NCBI GenBank assembly: GCA_022402465.1
Contig: JAKRSH010000041.1
Location: 1 to 64,000, forward strand
DNA: 64,000 nucleotides
Origin: Leptospiraceae bacterium
GTDB lineage: Bacteria > Spirochaetota > Leptospiria > Leptospirales > Leptospiraceae
Direction: 5' to 3'
A program made the translations under genes and the position numbers. Below the pieces are notes generated by a model that worked only from the letters and a program-made list of their open reading frames with translations, was not told where the DNA came from and did not search any database. This document shows, one piece after another, positions 7,586-15,719 of this stretch (position 1 is the stretch's first letter; each line of letters opens with the position of its first letter).

Positions 7586-7630
7586 GTTGTGCCTCGCCAA
7601 AGCTTTTAAATTGGATATATTCTATAAAAT
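7586..7630 (-). pseudogene. Transposase tail remnant
   Basis: The minus strand reads EYIQFKSFGEAQ, which aligns with the [11 protein letters not shown] tail of the remnant at 1131-1312. It begins within a few bases of the immunity gene stop, as in the first cassette. Confidence 0.4.
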
Positions 7631-7711
7631 ATTAGAAGATTCATTGTTAAAAAAAAGAGATTAAACTAAAAAATCTACTACCGATTCAACGAGGAAGAAT
7701 CCAGCTTTTAG

Positions 7712-7731
7712 CCCCATGTTTTAACATGGGG
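7712..7731. other. Short perfect hairpin
   Basis: CCCCATGTT and AACATGGGG are perfect complements separated by two bases. There is no T-run, so it is not a typical terminator. It may be the end of a decayed mobile element. Confidence 0.45.
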
Positions 7732-7811
7732 TAAAGCGCGTTGCAAAATAAATTTCATGCGCCCCCAAACAAAGAAGAATCACTAGACTACAAAACCGTG
7801 CGTAGTGACCG

Positions 7812-7861
7812 CCTTGTGGCGACTCTTTGCCGACCCAACTTAGCAACCTGGCGACACAAGG
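7812..7861. other. Inverted repeat in decayed RHS-flank DNA
   Basis: CCTTGTG (7812-7818) pairs with CACAAGG (7855-7861), and GGCGAC occurs beside both arms. The upstream block CAAAGAAGAATCACT matches the flank at about 5935, so this resembles the start of another RHS-associated repeat unit. It marks the right edge of the scrambled locus. Confidence 0.4.
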
Positions 7862-7877
7862 TGAATCACGTAGCCTA

Positions 7878-8348
7878 CTATCGAATCTTCGACCATCTAT
7901 CCAAAGTTTTTTCATCGGGAAATGTATCTTTAAGATCGCGAATTTCGCCTGAGGAATTCAATAGATAAAATTTTGGTAAGACATCTAATTCTCTTTCGAA
8001 GCGATCATCGTATTGGAATTCAAGGAAAGATTCAGAGTTTCGAATTACTTGCAGTAAGGCAAAATTTTTTAAGGCTGGGGGTTCATTTGCATCAGGGCAG
8101 GGGTTTTCTTTGCTAGTTCCACCGCATTCCTTTTCGACAAATGCAAGTAAGATGGCTTGGTTCTTTAGCTCGGCTTGGAGAAAAGCTTGCTTTTGCTCTT
8201 GGTGCCAAATATTTTCTTCCACCTGTGAGCGGATAAAAAACCAATACGTAGCTAGGGAAATTGCCAAAATGAGAACGAGTGATACTGTAAGCAGCAAATT
8301 TTTAGATATTTTATGATTCAGAGCCATCTTTCCTAAAAAATCGTCCAT
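7878..8348 (-). CDS. Hypothetical single-pass membrane protein
   Basis: 156 residues with a transmembrane helix near residues 17-39 (LLLTVSLVLILAISLATYWFF) and then an extracytoplasmic, partly coiled domain. The first ATG has GGAG a few bases upstream and was kept; an internal ATG at codon 8 is possible. Cysteines at CGGTSKENPC may form a disulfide. No family recognised. Its 3' end marks the border of the accessory region, and it diverges from speD. Confidence 0.7.
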   Translation of the reverse strand: MDDFLGKMALNHKISKNLLLTVSLVLILAISLATYWFFIRSQVEENIWHQEQKQAFLQAELKNQAILLAFVEKECGGTSKENPCPDANEPPALKNFALLQVIRNSESFLEFQYDDRFERELDVLPKFYLLNSSGEIRDLKDTFPDEKTLDRWSKIR

Positions 8349-8500
8349 ATTGCTCCAAACTACCAGTCAAATACTACATTGACTGCAAAAAAATCAGAGT
8401 TTTATGGAACATATTTTTTTATTTACTTGTTCAGGAAGGCGTCTGGTTTTTATGGTCAAATTTCTAATTTACTTTAAGGGAGGCTTTAGACGAAAAAAGA

Positions 8501-8893
8501 ATGAAAGCATTGGGAAAACACGTGATTGCCGAATTCTACGACTGCGACCATGAGTCGATCAACAACCATGAGCTAGTGGAGACCATAATGCTTGAGGCTT
8601 GTGAGATCTCTGGAGCTACTGTGATAAAACCATCTTTTCACAAATTCAATCCTCACGGTGTGAGTGGTTGTATCGTGATTAGTGAGTCTCATTTCACAAT
8701 CCACACATGGCCCGAATACGGGTATGCAGCCGTTGACGTATTTACTTGTGGAGACTTAATTGATAACCAAGCCGCTCTCAATTATATGAGAGAGAAATTT
8801 GGTGCAAGAAATGTTTCCGTTGTCGAAATGAACCGTGGTGTTCTCAACCTAGGTGTGGGGGAAGATCTCCGTCACAAACCGATTGGTGCATAA
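8501..8893 (+). CDS. speD: S-adenosylmethionine decarboxylase proenzyme
   Basis: SpeD decarboxylates S-adenosylmethionine to supply aminopropyl groups for spermidine. The 130-residue length is normal for the short bacterial class. The motif ISESHFTIHTWPE is diagnostic: self-cleavage between Glu62 and Ser63 produces the pyruvoyl cofactor. His68 and Cys83 (VFTCG) are the expected processing and proton-donor residues. The partner SpeE lies 2.8 kb downstream on the same strand. A GGGAGG motif lies about 16 bases before the ATG, rather far for a ribosome site. Confidence 0.95.
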   Translation: MKALGKHVIAEFYDCDHESINNHELVETIMLEACEISGATVIKPSFHKFNPHGVSGCIVISESHFTIHTWPEYGYAAVDVFTCGDLIDNQAALNYMREKFGARNVSVVEMNRGVLNLGVGEDLRHKPIGA

Positions 8894-9202
8894 ATGACAG
8901 CTCAAGTGAATTTCGAGATAGAAGAGGAACCCCCCGGTGCGAGACGCAAGTCATCGTTAGCTGAAGGTCTATTCCAAACTATCACCCCTACCAACCACCA
9001 CCAAACCATCCAGAAACTCTCTGTAACATTGTTACGAGACACCTTCGTGGGGACCGATAACACAGGTCTCTCTGGGTCTTTTGCGCACTCTTACGTGCGG
9101 GCAAAAACCAGCTTCTCGTCTCAGAGATCCCTTTCCACGATCTCGCCTTGGGCTGGAAAAAATAAACCAAATATTTTGCTTGAAGGAGGTTTCAGTATAT
9201 GA
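8894..9202 (+). CDS. Uncertain small ORF between speD and the SET-SpeD gene
   Basis: The ATG directly abuts the speD stop and the stop overlaps the next ATG (ATGA), so the spacing looks genic. The protein is rich in Ser and Thr, has no recognisable domain, and its composition is unlike its neighbours. The DNA contains several short hairpins (for example CGCAC/GTGCG near 9086-9101). It may instead be a structured leader that happens to be open. A GAAGGAGG site just before its stop serves the next gene. Confidence 0.35.
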   Translation: MTAQVNFEIEEEPPGARRKSSLAEGLFQTITPTNHHQTIQKLSVTLLRDTFVGTDNTGLSGSFAHSYVRAKTSFSSQRSLSTISPWAGKNKPNILLEGGFSI

Positions 9203-10059
9203 AACTCAAGAACAAAGACAAACTGGTGTCCCGATTTTCTTACATCCACAAATCATTGGAGTGGATGGAGAACGAAGCAGGACAATCTGTAATTATCGCT
9301 AAGTCTCCCATTTCCCAAGGGGAAACTGTAGCAGTTTGGGGCGGAAAGGTAGTGCATAAATCTGAACTTTTCAATTTAGGCACTCACGCATATGCTCATC
9401 CGATATCTAAGGATCTTTATATCGTAACTCCAGTTCACGATGACGGTCCAGATGCGGTTCATTTGATTCGTACAAGTGGTAAGCCTAACTGTGGATTCAA
9501 AGGTGAGATTACTCTAGCTGCACTTCGTAATATCGAAGTTGGAGAAGAGCTTACTTATGATTCTTATATGGTGAATCCAGATGTATTAGAATCCAATGAT
9601 ACTTTTTTCGAAGCCATCCGAAAAAGATACAATGGCAACTTCTCCAATTTCATCCAGCAAGAAATTGACAGCGATCCTAATCTAAGAGTATTCCCAGCAT
9701 TCCAAGAAGGTGCTTGGGGACTTCTTACTAGCCTTGATGTTGAATCTTGCAATGGAGATACCATTCGTGATCCAGAAGCTATTCGTCGTTATGTGCTTGA
9801 ACTCTGCGAGCTCATAGACATGAAGCGTTTTGGAGAGACACATGTGGTTCACTTTGGAGAAGATGAAAGAGTAGCAGGATATTCTATGTTTCAGTTGATT
9901 GAGACATCTTGTATTTCGGCTCATTTTGCCAATGATACGAACACTTCGTACATTGACATTTTCTCTTGCAAGGAATACGATCCAAAGGTAGCATCTGAGT
10001 TTACTAAGAAATTTTTCCAAGGTGGAAAGATGAGAGTAAACGTAGTCAACAGATTCTAG
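9199..10059 (+). CDS. SET-domain protein fused to a SpeD-like domain
   Basis: Residues about 10-130 are a SET-type lysine methyltransferase fold: GETVAVWGG, then SGKPNCGF and GEELTYDSY (Tyr120) near the cofactor and active site. Residues about 205-286 resemble AdoMet decarboxylase. The segment IETSCISAHF...YIDIFSC aligns without gaps to ISESHFTIHT...VDVFTC of SpeD. It keeps the serine (237), the histidine (242) and the cysteine (257), while Glu before the serine is Thr and the His after it is Cys. Both domains relate to AdoMet. A GGAGG site lies 5-10 bases before the ATG. Whether the second domain self-cleaves is unknown. Confidence 0.75.
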   Translation: MKLKNKDKLVSRFSYIHKSLEWMENEAGQSVIIAKSPISQGETVAVWGGKVVHKSELFNLGTHAYAHPISKDLYIVTPVHDDGPDAVHLIRTSGKPNCGFKGEITLAALRNIEVGEELTYDSYMVNPDVLESNDTFFEAIRKRYNGNFSNFIQQEIDSDPNLRVFPAFQEGAWGLLTSLDVESCNGDTIRDPEAIRRYVLELCELIDMKRFGETHVVHFGEDERVAGYSMFQLIETSCISAHFANDTNTSYIDIFSCKEYDPKVASEFTKKFFQGGKMRVNVVNRF

Positions 10060-10076
10060 ATTCGTATAAAAAGTAT

Positions 10077-10107
10077 AAAGCCTGCCTAGTTTCTAGACAG
10101 GCTTTTT
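10077..10107 (+). terminator. Rho-independent terminator
   Basis: AAGCCTGCCTAG and CTAGACAGGCTT pair almost fully around a three-base loop and are followed by a run of T. It sits 18 bases after the SET-SpeD gene and ends the speD transcription unit. Confidence 0.85.
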
Positions 10108-10230
10108 TATTTCTACCATCCCTTCTTTCTCTCTCTATTCCTTACCAAGTCTCTATGAATCGCATTTTCTGCTAAGCAGATGATTTCGATTTGGACTTCC
10201 AGAGAAAACAGATTTCTAGATAAAAATTTC

Positions 10231-10260
10231 TTGACTAGATTCTTTTTGTTTATATATGAT
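10231..10260 (+). promoter_or_regulatory. Sigma-70-type promoter for the TMEM43-like gene
   Basis: TTGACT and TATGAT are separated by 18 bases, 33 bases before the ATG. A clear AGGGAG ribosome site follows downstream. Assigned by pattern only. Confidence 0.55.
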
Positions 10261-10292
10261 TATACCCACTTATCATTATCAGGGAGAAACCA

Positions 10293-11480
10293 ATGGCGAA
10301 TGAACCATATTCGGAAGTAACAAATCAAAGCTGGGGTGGAAGACTTATGGAGTCCATCAAAGGCGTAGTAGCAGGGGGCGCATTATTTATAGCTGCTTTT
10401 CCAGTGCTTTGGATGAACGAAGGTTGCTCCGTAGACACTGCAAAGGGTCTAGAAGAGGGTGCAAAAGTTGCTATCTCTATTGATTTATCAAAATATTCTA
10501 ATGATAACAATGGCAAACTTATCCATGGATCAGGAATGGCTACAACAACTGATACAGTAGCGGATTCACAATTTGGAATCAATTTGAAAGCAATAAGATT
10601 AGAAAGAAAAGTGGAAATGTTTCAAAATGAAGAAAATGTCAAAGAAGAAACAAGTGAAAAGTTAGGTGGCGGAAAGGAAACCAAAAGAACCTACACATAC
10701 AGTACAACTTGGTCTTCTAATTTGATCAATTCCAATAACTTCAAAGATCCCAATGCTCCCAAGAACCCATCCACTATGCCTTATGAGTCTGAGAACTGGG
10801 GTGCAAGCAATGTCAAAGTAGGAGATTACAAGATTTCAAAATCATTGATTGGTCAAATTAATGCGAATGAATCTATAGATTATAAATCTGCTGGAATTAG
10901 CATTCCTTCTTCTATTTCTTCCAGAGCACAAATTTCGAATACGGAAATCTATTTAGGTAAGGATCCATCGAATCCACAGATAGGTGATATTCGAATCTCA
11001 CATAAGGTAGCCAACCCTAAGGAAGTATCCATACTTGGTCAGCTTTCTGGTGGTGTAGTTGGAGCCTTTAAAACATCACGTGACACTACCATTGAAAGAT
11101 TGGATGAAGGGACTTTGTCTAAAGAAGATATGTTTGCGGCAGCTCAGAAAGAAAATGCCATCATGACTTGGGCCGTACGAGTTGGAGGATTCTTCATGAT
11201 GTATATGGGATTGTCCTTGATTCTTAAGCCTATCTCAACATTAGGAGCAGTGGTTCCTTTCCTTGGAAATCTACTCGGAATGGGTCTAGGATTAATTGCG
11301 GGATTGGTATCCTTTGTTCTAACAATAATTACTATCGCATTAGCATGGGTCTTCTTTAGACCAATTCTAGGAATTGCCTTACTTGCGATCGCTGGTGGAG
11401 TTGGTTTCTTCCTATGGAAGAAGAAGCAAGAGATGGATGCAAAAGCGCCTACGACTCCAAGCACATCTGCAGCAGGCTAA
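10293..11480 (+). CDS. TMEM43 family membrane protein
   Basis: 395 residues with the layout of bacterial TMEM43/DUF1625 proteins. There is one N-terminal membrane helix (about 27-43), a long soluble domain with the GKLIHGSG motif typical of the family, and about four hydrophobic helices at 288-382 ending in a lysine-rich tail. Its role in bacteria is not established. It stands alone between two terminators with its own promoter. Confidence 0.75.
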   Translation: MANEPYSEVTNQSWGGRLMESIKGVVAGGALFIAAFPVLWMNEGCSVDTAKGLEEGAKVAISIDLSKYSNDNNGKLIHGSGMATTTDTVADSQFGINLKAIRLERKVEMFQNEENVKEETSEKLGGGKETKRTYTYSTTWSSNLINSNNFKDPNAPKNPSTMPYESENWGASNVKVGDYKISKSLIGQINANESIDYKSAGISIPSSISSRAQISNTEIYLGKDPSNPQIGDIRISHKVANPKEVSILGQLSGGVVGAFKTSRDTTIERLDEGTLSKEDMFAAAQKENAIMTWAVRVGGFFMMYMGLSLILKPISTLGAVVPFLGNLLGMGLGLIAGLVSFVLTIITIALAWVFFRPILGIALLAIAGGVGFFLWKKKQEMDAKAPTTPSTSAAG

Positions 11481-11579
11481 GACTTACATAAACTGAAAGT
11501 TAAATGAGGCTAAGCCTAAAGTAATTTAATAAAATGAGAATCTGAGTTTCATTTTATCAATTGCTTTTTAGCTACTAGG

Positions 11580-11612
11580 AAGGCAGATTCGAATCTAAGG
11601 ATCTGCCTTTTT
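11580..11612 (+). terminator. Rho-independent terminator
   Basis: AAGGCAGAT and ATCTGCCTT form a nine-base stem followed by TTTTTT. It ends the TMEM43-like transcript. Confidence 0.8.
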
Positions 11613-11694
11613 TCATTTCTAATTGATCCTTTCTTGATTTACAGATTCAAACCTGATCACAGATTTGTAGAAAATCAAAAGAAGAGGTCATTTT

Positions 11695-12537
11695 TTGGAA
11701 ATTTGGTACACAGAAGGTTTAGAAGTTAGCAAAGGTAGAAAAGTTAGTTATAGAGTTACCAAGACTCTTGATAGTATTCAGACTCCCTTCCAGAAAATAG
11801 ACGTATTTGAAACAGAAAGCTTTGGTCGTATGTTTACTCTCGACGATGTTACCATGGTTACAGAAAGAGATGAGCATTCTTACCATGAAATGATAGCACA
11901 TATTCCTATGATGAGCCATCCTAATCCAGAATCCGTATTGGTGATTGGTGGGGGAGATGGGGGAACGGTTCGTGAAGTCCTTAAGCATCCTTCCGTTAAA
12001 GAAGTTGTTCTTTGTGAGATAGACAAAGGTGTTGTCGATGCCTGTTATAAATATTTTCCAGATATTGCTCAGGCTATGAAGGACAAAAAAGTAACGCATT
12101 ATTATGATGATGGAGCTAAGTACGCAAGAGAAAACAAAGGTCGATTTGATGTAATTCTGGTTGATTCCTCAGATCCAGTTGGTCCTGCTGAAGTCTTGTT
12201 TAAAGAACCTTTTTTCCGAGATATGCATTCAGCTCTAAAGACTCCCGGTATTATTGCAACTCAGGCTGAAAGCTACTGGTACCATGGAGATGTAATCCAA
12301 TCCTTATTCGAATTTATTCCTAAGATATTTACTAAGTATGGTTACTACTATACAACTATCCCTACCTATCCTTCTGGAATTATAGGATTTACATTTTTAT
12401 CCAATCAGATAAGTCCTTATGAAGTTACTCCTGATCCTCAGAGAGTGCCTAAAGGTTTAAAATACTATAGCCCTGAAATCCATAAAGCTGCCTTTGTTCT
12501 TCCAGAATTTGCTAAATCCTTTATTAAGAGAAGTTAG
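11695..12537 (+). CDS. speE: Spermidine synthase
   Basis: Transfers the aminopropyl group of decarboxylated AdoMet to putrescine. 280 residues, normal for the family. The AdoMet-binding motif VLVIGGGDGGTVRE, the acidic LCEIDK, the DDGAKY loop and the catalytic VDSSDPVGPAE are all present. The TTG start is chosen because MEIWYTEG is a typical SpeE beginning and GAAGAGG lies upstream. It works with SpeD encoded at 8501-8893. Confidence 0.95.
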   Translation: MEIWYTEGLEVSKGRKVSYRVTKTLDSIQTPFQKIDVFETESFGRMFTLDDVTMVTERDEHSYHEMIAHIPMMSHPNPESVLVIGGGDGGTVREVLKHPSVKEVVLCEIDKGVVDACYKYFPDIAQAMKDKKVTHYYDDGAKYARENKGRFDVILVDSSDPVGPAEVLFKEPFFRDMHSALKTPGIIATQAESYWYHGDVIQSLFEFIPKIFTKYGYYYTTIPTYPSGIIGFTFLSNQISPYEVTPDPQRVPKGLKYYSPEIHKAAFVLPEFAKSFIKRS

Positions 12538-13044
12538 ATGATAATTGCCAGTTTGCGATTAATAAATAGAATGAACCTTACTGGCATCTTAGTTTTTTCT
12601 TTTAGTTTTATAGTATCCTGTACAGGTATCAATGTATTTCGTTCAGCCTATGGATCTGAAGGAAATACGCATCCTACACCAGAATATTCGAATCTTGGAG
12701 TAATCTACAAAGGTGGTGGGGTGATTCACCGCAATACTGTCCCAGGTGCCTTAGGTAAACAAAGAGAGGGAGAATTGAGACGGGGAGAGGCATGCAGTTG
12801 GTCAGCAGTTTGGTTGCTTGCGGGTGGTGATTCTTCTATCAATGCCGCTAAGCAATTAGGTGGTATCGATTACATTCACTTTATTGAATACAAACAAGAA
12901 GCTACCTTTGGCTTTCTCAGCCATAACTTTTGTACTATCATAGTTGGTACTAAGGCACAAAAGCCAAATCCAAGTTCTATGACTAGTTCAAAGGACTCAA
13001 CAAGCTTAGATTTAAAGTCTTCTAAGGACAAGGAGGACAAATGA
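12538..13044 (+). CDS. TRL-like lipoprotein
   Basis: Starts immediately after the speE stop; an internal ATG at 12571 would give a cleaner signal peptide. The lipobox is FIVSC. The mature part carries the TRL-type pattern GEACSWSAVWLLAGGDSSI, then AAKQLGGI and a final CTIIVG. The C-terminal tail is rich in Ser, Lys and Asp. It overlaps the next gene by four bases (ATGA). TRL-like proteins are small envelope lipoproteins of unknown role; this is the first of three in a row. Confidence 0.7.
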   Translation: MIIASLRLINRMNLTGILVFSFSFIVSCTGINVFRSAYGSEGNTHPTPEYSNLGVIYKGGGVIHRNTVPGALGKQREGELRRGEACSWSAVWLLAGGDSSINAAKQLGGIDYIHFIEYKQEATFGFLSHNFCTIIVGTKAQKPNPSSMTSSKDSTSLDLKSSKDKEDK

Positions 13045-13370
13045 TCTTTAGAAGAATTTTCATCTTATTTTCAAATGCTCTTTTCATTGGACTGCTTCTG
13101 AACTCTTGTGCAGTAGCACCTAATCATGGCTTGATCTTGACTCAAGTTTCCTACCCTGGTGAGTTCAACGCTGAAAACGATGTTCTAGACAAAAAAGAAG
13201 GCATGGCTTGCCAAGTTAGCTTTTTTGGATTGATTGCCTTGGGCGATATAAGCGTTGGTTCTGTTGCAAGAGAGTTCGCTATCGCAAAAGTTTCCACAAC
13301 AGATTATAACTTCACTGGAATACTGTATCCTGCCTATGGAAGACTATGTATTTTTGTTAGAGGCGAATAA
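13041..13370 (+). CDS. TRL-like lipoprotein
   Basis: 109 residues with signal peptide and lipobox LLLNSC. The mature protein follows the same plan as its neighbours: PNHGLILT, a cysteine with GLIALGDISV in place of the first protein's WLLAGGDSSI, and a final CIFV. It is coupled to both neighbours by overlap or abutment. Function unknown. Confidence 0.65.
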   Translation: MIFRRIFILFSNALFIGLLLNSCAVAPNHGLILTQVSYPGEFNAENDVLDKKEGMACQVSFFGLIALGDISVGSVAREFAIAKVSTTDYNFTGILYPAYGRLCIFVRGE

Positions 13371-13742
13371 ATGAGCAAGTCACGAATCATCAAAAGCTTC
13401 CCAATTTTTAAACCCCTATTGCTCTTAGTACTTCTTACCATCATAAGCAATTGTGTATCTTCTCCTATGCCTGGGCTTATTCTTTCTCGTACCAAACAGC
13501 ATCTAGCTCCTGGGACAACTTCTGGAGTCAAAATCCAGTCTGTTCGGATACTTAAATCAGGAAGATCTTGTTCCGTTGGTTCTTGGTTGTACCTTGCCTA
13601 TTTTTATTATGGTGGAGGCGGCTCTATCCAAGAAGCTATGCAAGAGGGTGGCATACAAAATATTGCAAGTATAGATAGAGAGTCTTTTTCATTATTTTCA
13701 GGATTATACTACCAAGAGTGTACAGTAGTTTGGGGAGAATAA
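13371..13742 (+). CDS. TRL-like lipoprotein
   Basis: 123 residues with lipobox TIISNC. It carries SPMPGLILSRTK, then GRSCSVGSWLYLAYFYYGGG, SIQEAMQEGGI and a final CTVVWG, a fuller match to the TRL pattern than the second copy. Its ATG abuts the previous stop, and its 3' end overlaps the next gene. The three paralogues likely arose by tandem duplication. Confidence 0.65.
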   Translation: MSKSRIIKSFPIFKPLLLLVLLTIISNCVSSPMPGLILSRTKQHLAPGTTSGVKIQSVRILKSGRSCSVGSWLYLAYFYYGGGGSIQEAMQEGGIQNIASIDRESFSLFSGLYYQECTVVWGE

Positions 13743-15001
13743 GCTATTTCTTAATTCTGTTTGCAGTGAGTGGTATCAGCTTTCGTTTGCTTGCTGGTGA
13801 GGTTCAAGCAGTTCAGTTCGAGAGAGAAGCCGAGCAATTTGAAAGAAAATCAAGAATCGAATTAGATCCAGATAAGAAGGAATATTTTTCAAGTTTAGCA
13901 AAATCAAGAAGAGAAGATGCTGCAAGAGAAAGGCAGGCTCACTATCAATCTAAGCAAACAACTAAGATTATTGATGATGAACTAAAATCAAAGAAATCTA
14001 AAACTTTTATCCAATCTGAAAACGAATTCCTGGATGGGACATGGGAACTGAGTACCTTCTTAGGTGCTGGTTCTTTCAATTCATCCGGGGGAGATGAGCT
14101 TTTAGGTTATAGTTCCAATCTTGGCGTGACTGATGCTATCGTTTCCAAGAGAAATAGCTTGAGTTATGACAATATTCCTTATTATAACAATCAGGGTTCT
14201 GCATCCCGTTATGCGATTCGACCTATTGGTCTGAAGCTTAGATATACGAATAATGAAGATAAATACGGGTTTCAATTAGATGTTCGATCCTTTCAAATGG
14301 ATACAAGTTTTCTTGGGTGGAATTTTCTCACAAGTGACCTTAGCAATCAAGCGATTCAAGACTCCAAATATTATTGGATGGATTCCAAAATAAATTATTT
14401 CTACTTAGAAGAATTCATACACAATCAATCTATAGAATTGATATTTGGTATAAGAAACCAAGGAAGCTTAATCCAAGAAAAAGCCACTCTGCCATATTCT
14501 AGCAATTACCGAGAATACAAGGAACTCAGCAATGCACTAGGTCTTAATATTGGTCTAGCTTATAAAAAGAATTTTTATGGAGTATTTATTTTTACAGCAG
14601 GGGCTGAGATTGGAGCTTTAGGTGGAATACTTGAATACGATAGTCTTGTACTCAGAGGGCAGCCTACAAGATTTGGAACAGAAGCACTTAGTTTTACTAA
14701 GATGACTATGAATAATCCTATCAATTTCTCTATGTCGGTGATTGAACTTTATGCAAAATATGATTTCCTACTAGGCGAACGCAATAGAATTGGAATTGGA
14801 TTTACAAACATCCAGTCCAACCGAATTTCAACTTGGGACCAAAGTCTGCCATTTATAGTTTCAAATGACCAAAATCAATTGGTGGAAGATTACAAAAATT
14901 TCATTTTAAGGAATATAATATACAACCAAGAATCTCAGAATTTGGAAAGCAGAAATATAAATATTCAATATATTCAATTGGAGTTAACTCATGTTTTCTA
15001 A
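13718..15001 (+). CDS. Predicted outer-membrane beta-barrel protein
   Basis: 427 residues. GTG start overlapping the previous gene; a TTG at 13730 is an equal candidate. A signal peptide is followed by a charged coiled-coil segment (about residues 30-90). A long region of alternating amphipathic strands rich in Tyr, Phe and Asn then ends in LELTHVF, a terminal aromatic residue typical of outer-membrane proteins. No named family recognised. It is co-directional and overlapping with lipoprotein genes, suggesting an envelope operon. Confidence 0.6.
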   Translation: MYSSLGRISYFLILFAVSGISFRLLAGEVQAVQFEREAEQFERKSRIELDPDKKEYFSSLAKSRREDAARERQAHYQSKQTTKIIDDELKSKKSKTFIQSENEFLDGTWELSTFLGAGSFNSSGGDELLGYSSNLGVTDAIVSKRNSLSYDNIPYYNNQGSASRYAIRPIGLKLRYTNNEDKYGFQLDVRSFQMDTSFLGWNFLTSDLSNQAIQDSKYYWMDSKINYFYLEEFIHNQSIELIFGIRNQGSLIQEKATLPYSSNYREYKELSNALGLNIGLAYKKNFYGVFIFTAGAEIGALGGILEYDSLVLRGQPTRFGTEALSFTKMTMNNPINFSMSVIELYAKYDFLLGERNRIGIGFTNIQSNRISTWDQSLPFIVSNDQNQLVEDYKNFILRNIIYNQESQNLESRNINIQYIQLELTHVF

Positions 15002-15719
15002 TCCATTGCAAAGAGTTCTATTTACTGTTTCTATCTTACTTATCACAATGGCTTTAAGCTGCAATTATAAATTCATTCGTTTACGCATCTATCCTCCTTT
15101 GCCAAGCAAAACCTTTGTTTCTGATCAGAAATTGAAAGGATTTGAAATTATCGATGAACGTAAGTTAGATAATAGATTAGGATTGCATCAGCCTTATTTT
15201 TTTAAAGAAAGAGTCTTATTCAATGAATATGGAAGTTTAGCAAATATGCTAGCTAGAGAGATACAAAATCATCCCGAAAAATATAGCAAAGTATTGAATA
15301 AGGATAATAGTAAAATCCATATTATCGATTTCCAAGTTGGAACCAAGGATTCTTGTTGGAAGAATCTTAGCTATGTAAATTTTCATGCAGAAATTCAAAT
15401 CGCTAGCAGCAAAGAAAGCTTTATTTATAAGGACAGCATTGGTTCCAAAGTTACGGATTGCTATTTAATAGGATCAAGTTTAACATTGATTCCACTCTTG
15501 GTATACATACCCTACCAAGGTTTTAGAGGCAATAGAGAGGACCAAGTCAATGAATTGGGTCGAAATGCAATAGATGCCTTCTTACATTATCTGCAAGAGA
15601 AGGATTACAAACCATTATTTAAGAAATACAATAGCCAGGTTCAAGTAGAAGCACGAACAGAATCCGTTCCTGGTATAGAATCCAATGAGAAGAAGGACAT
15701 GGGGGCAAGAGAGAAATGA
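14991..15719 (+). CDS. Lipoprotein of unknown function
   Basis: 242 residues, signal peptide and lipobox TMALSC. It overlaps the preceding gene by 11 bases. The mature domain is mixed alpha/beta with a hydrophobic stretch SSLTLIPLLVYIPYQG near residues 163-178. The C-terminal tail is rich in Glu and Lys. It overlaps the next lipoprotein gene by four bases. Confidence 0.65.
   Translation: MFSNPLQRVLFTVSILLITMALSCNYKFIRLRIYPPLPSKTFVSDQKLKGFEIIDERKLDNRLGLHQPYFFKERVLFNEYGSLANMLAREIQNHPEKYSKVLNKDNSKIHIIDFQVGTKDSCWKNLSYVNFHAEIQIASSKESFIYKDSIGSKVTDCYLIGSSLTLIPLLVYIPYQGFRGNREDQVNELGRNAIDAFLHYLQEKDYKPLFKKYNSQVQVEARTESVPGIESNEKKDMGAREK

Noticed and set aside
8349-8500. SAM or polyamine riboswitch before speD
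   Set aside because: Only a five-base complement (CGTCT/AGACG) is visible and no known riboswitch core could be matched.
8988-9170. Minus-strand gene opposite the small ORF after speD
   Set aside because: It is antisense to an already doubtful ORF, lacks a ribosome site and has no domain.
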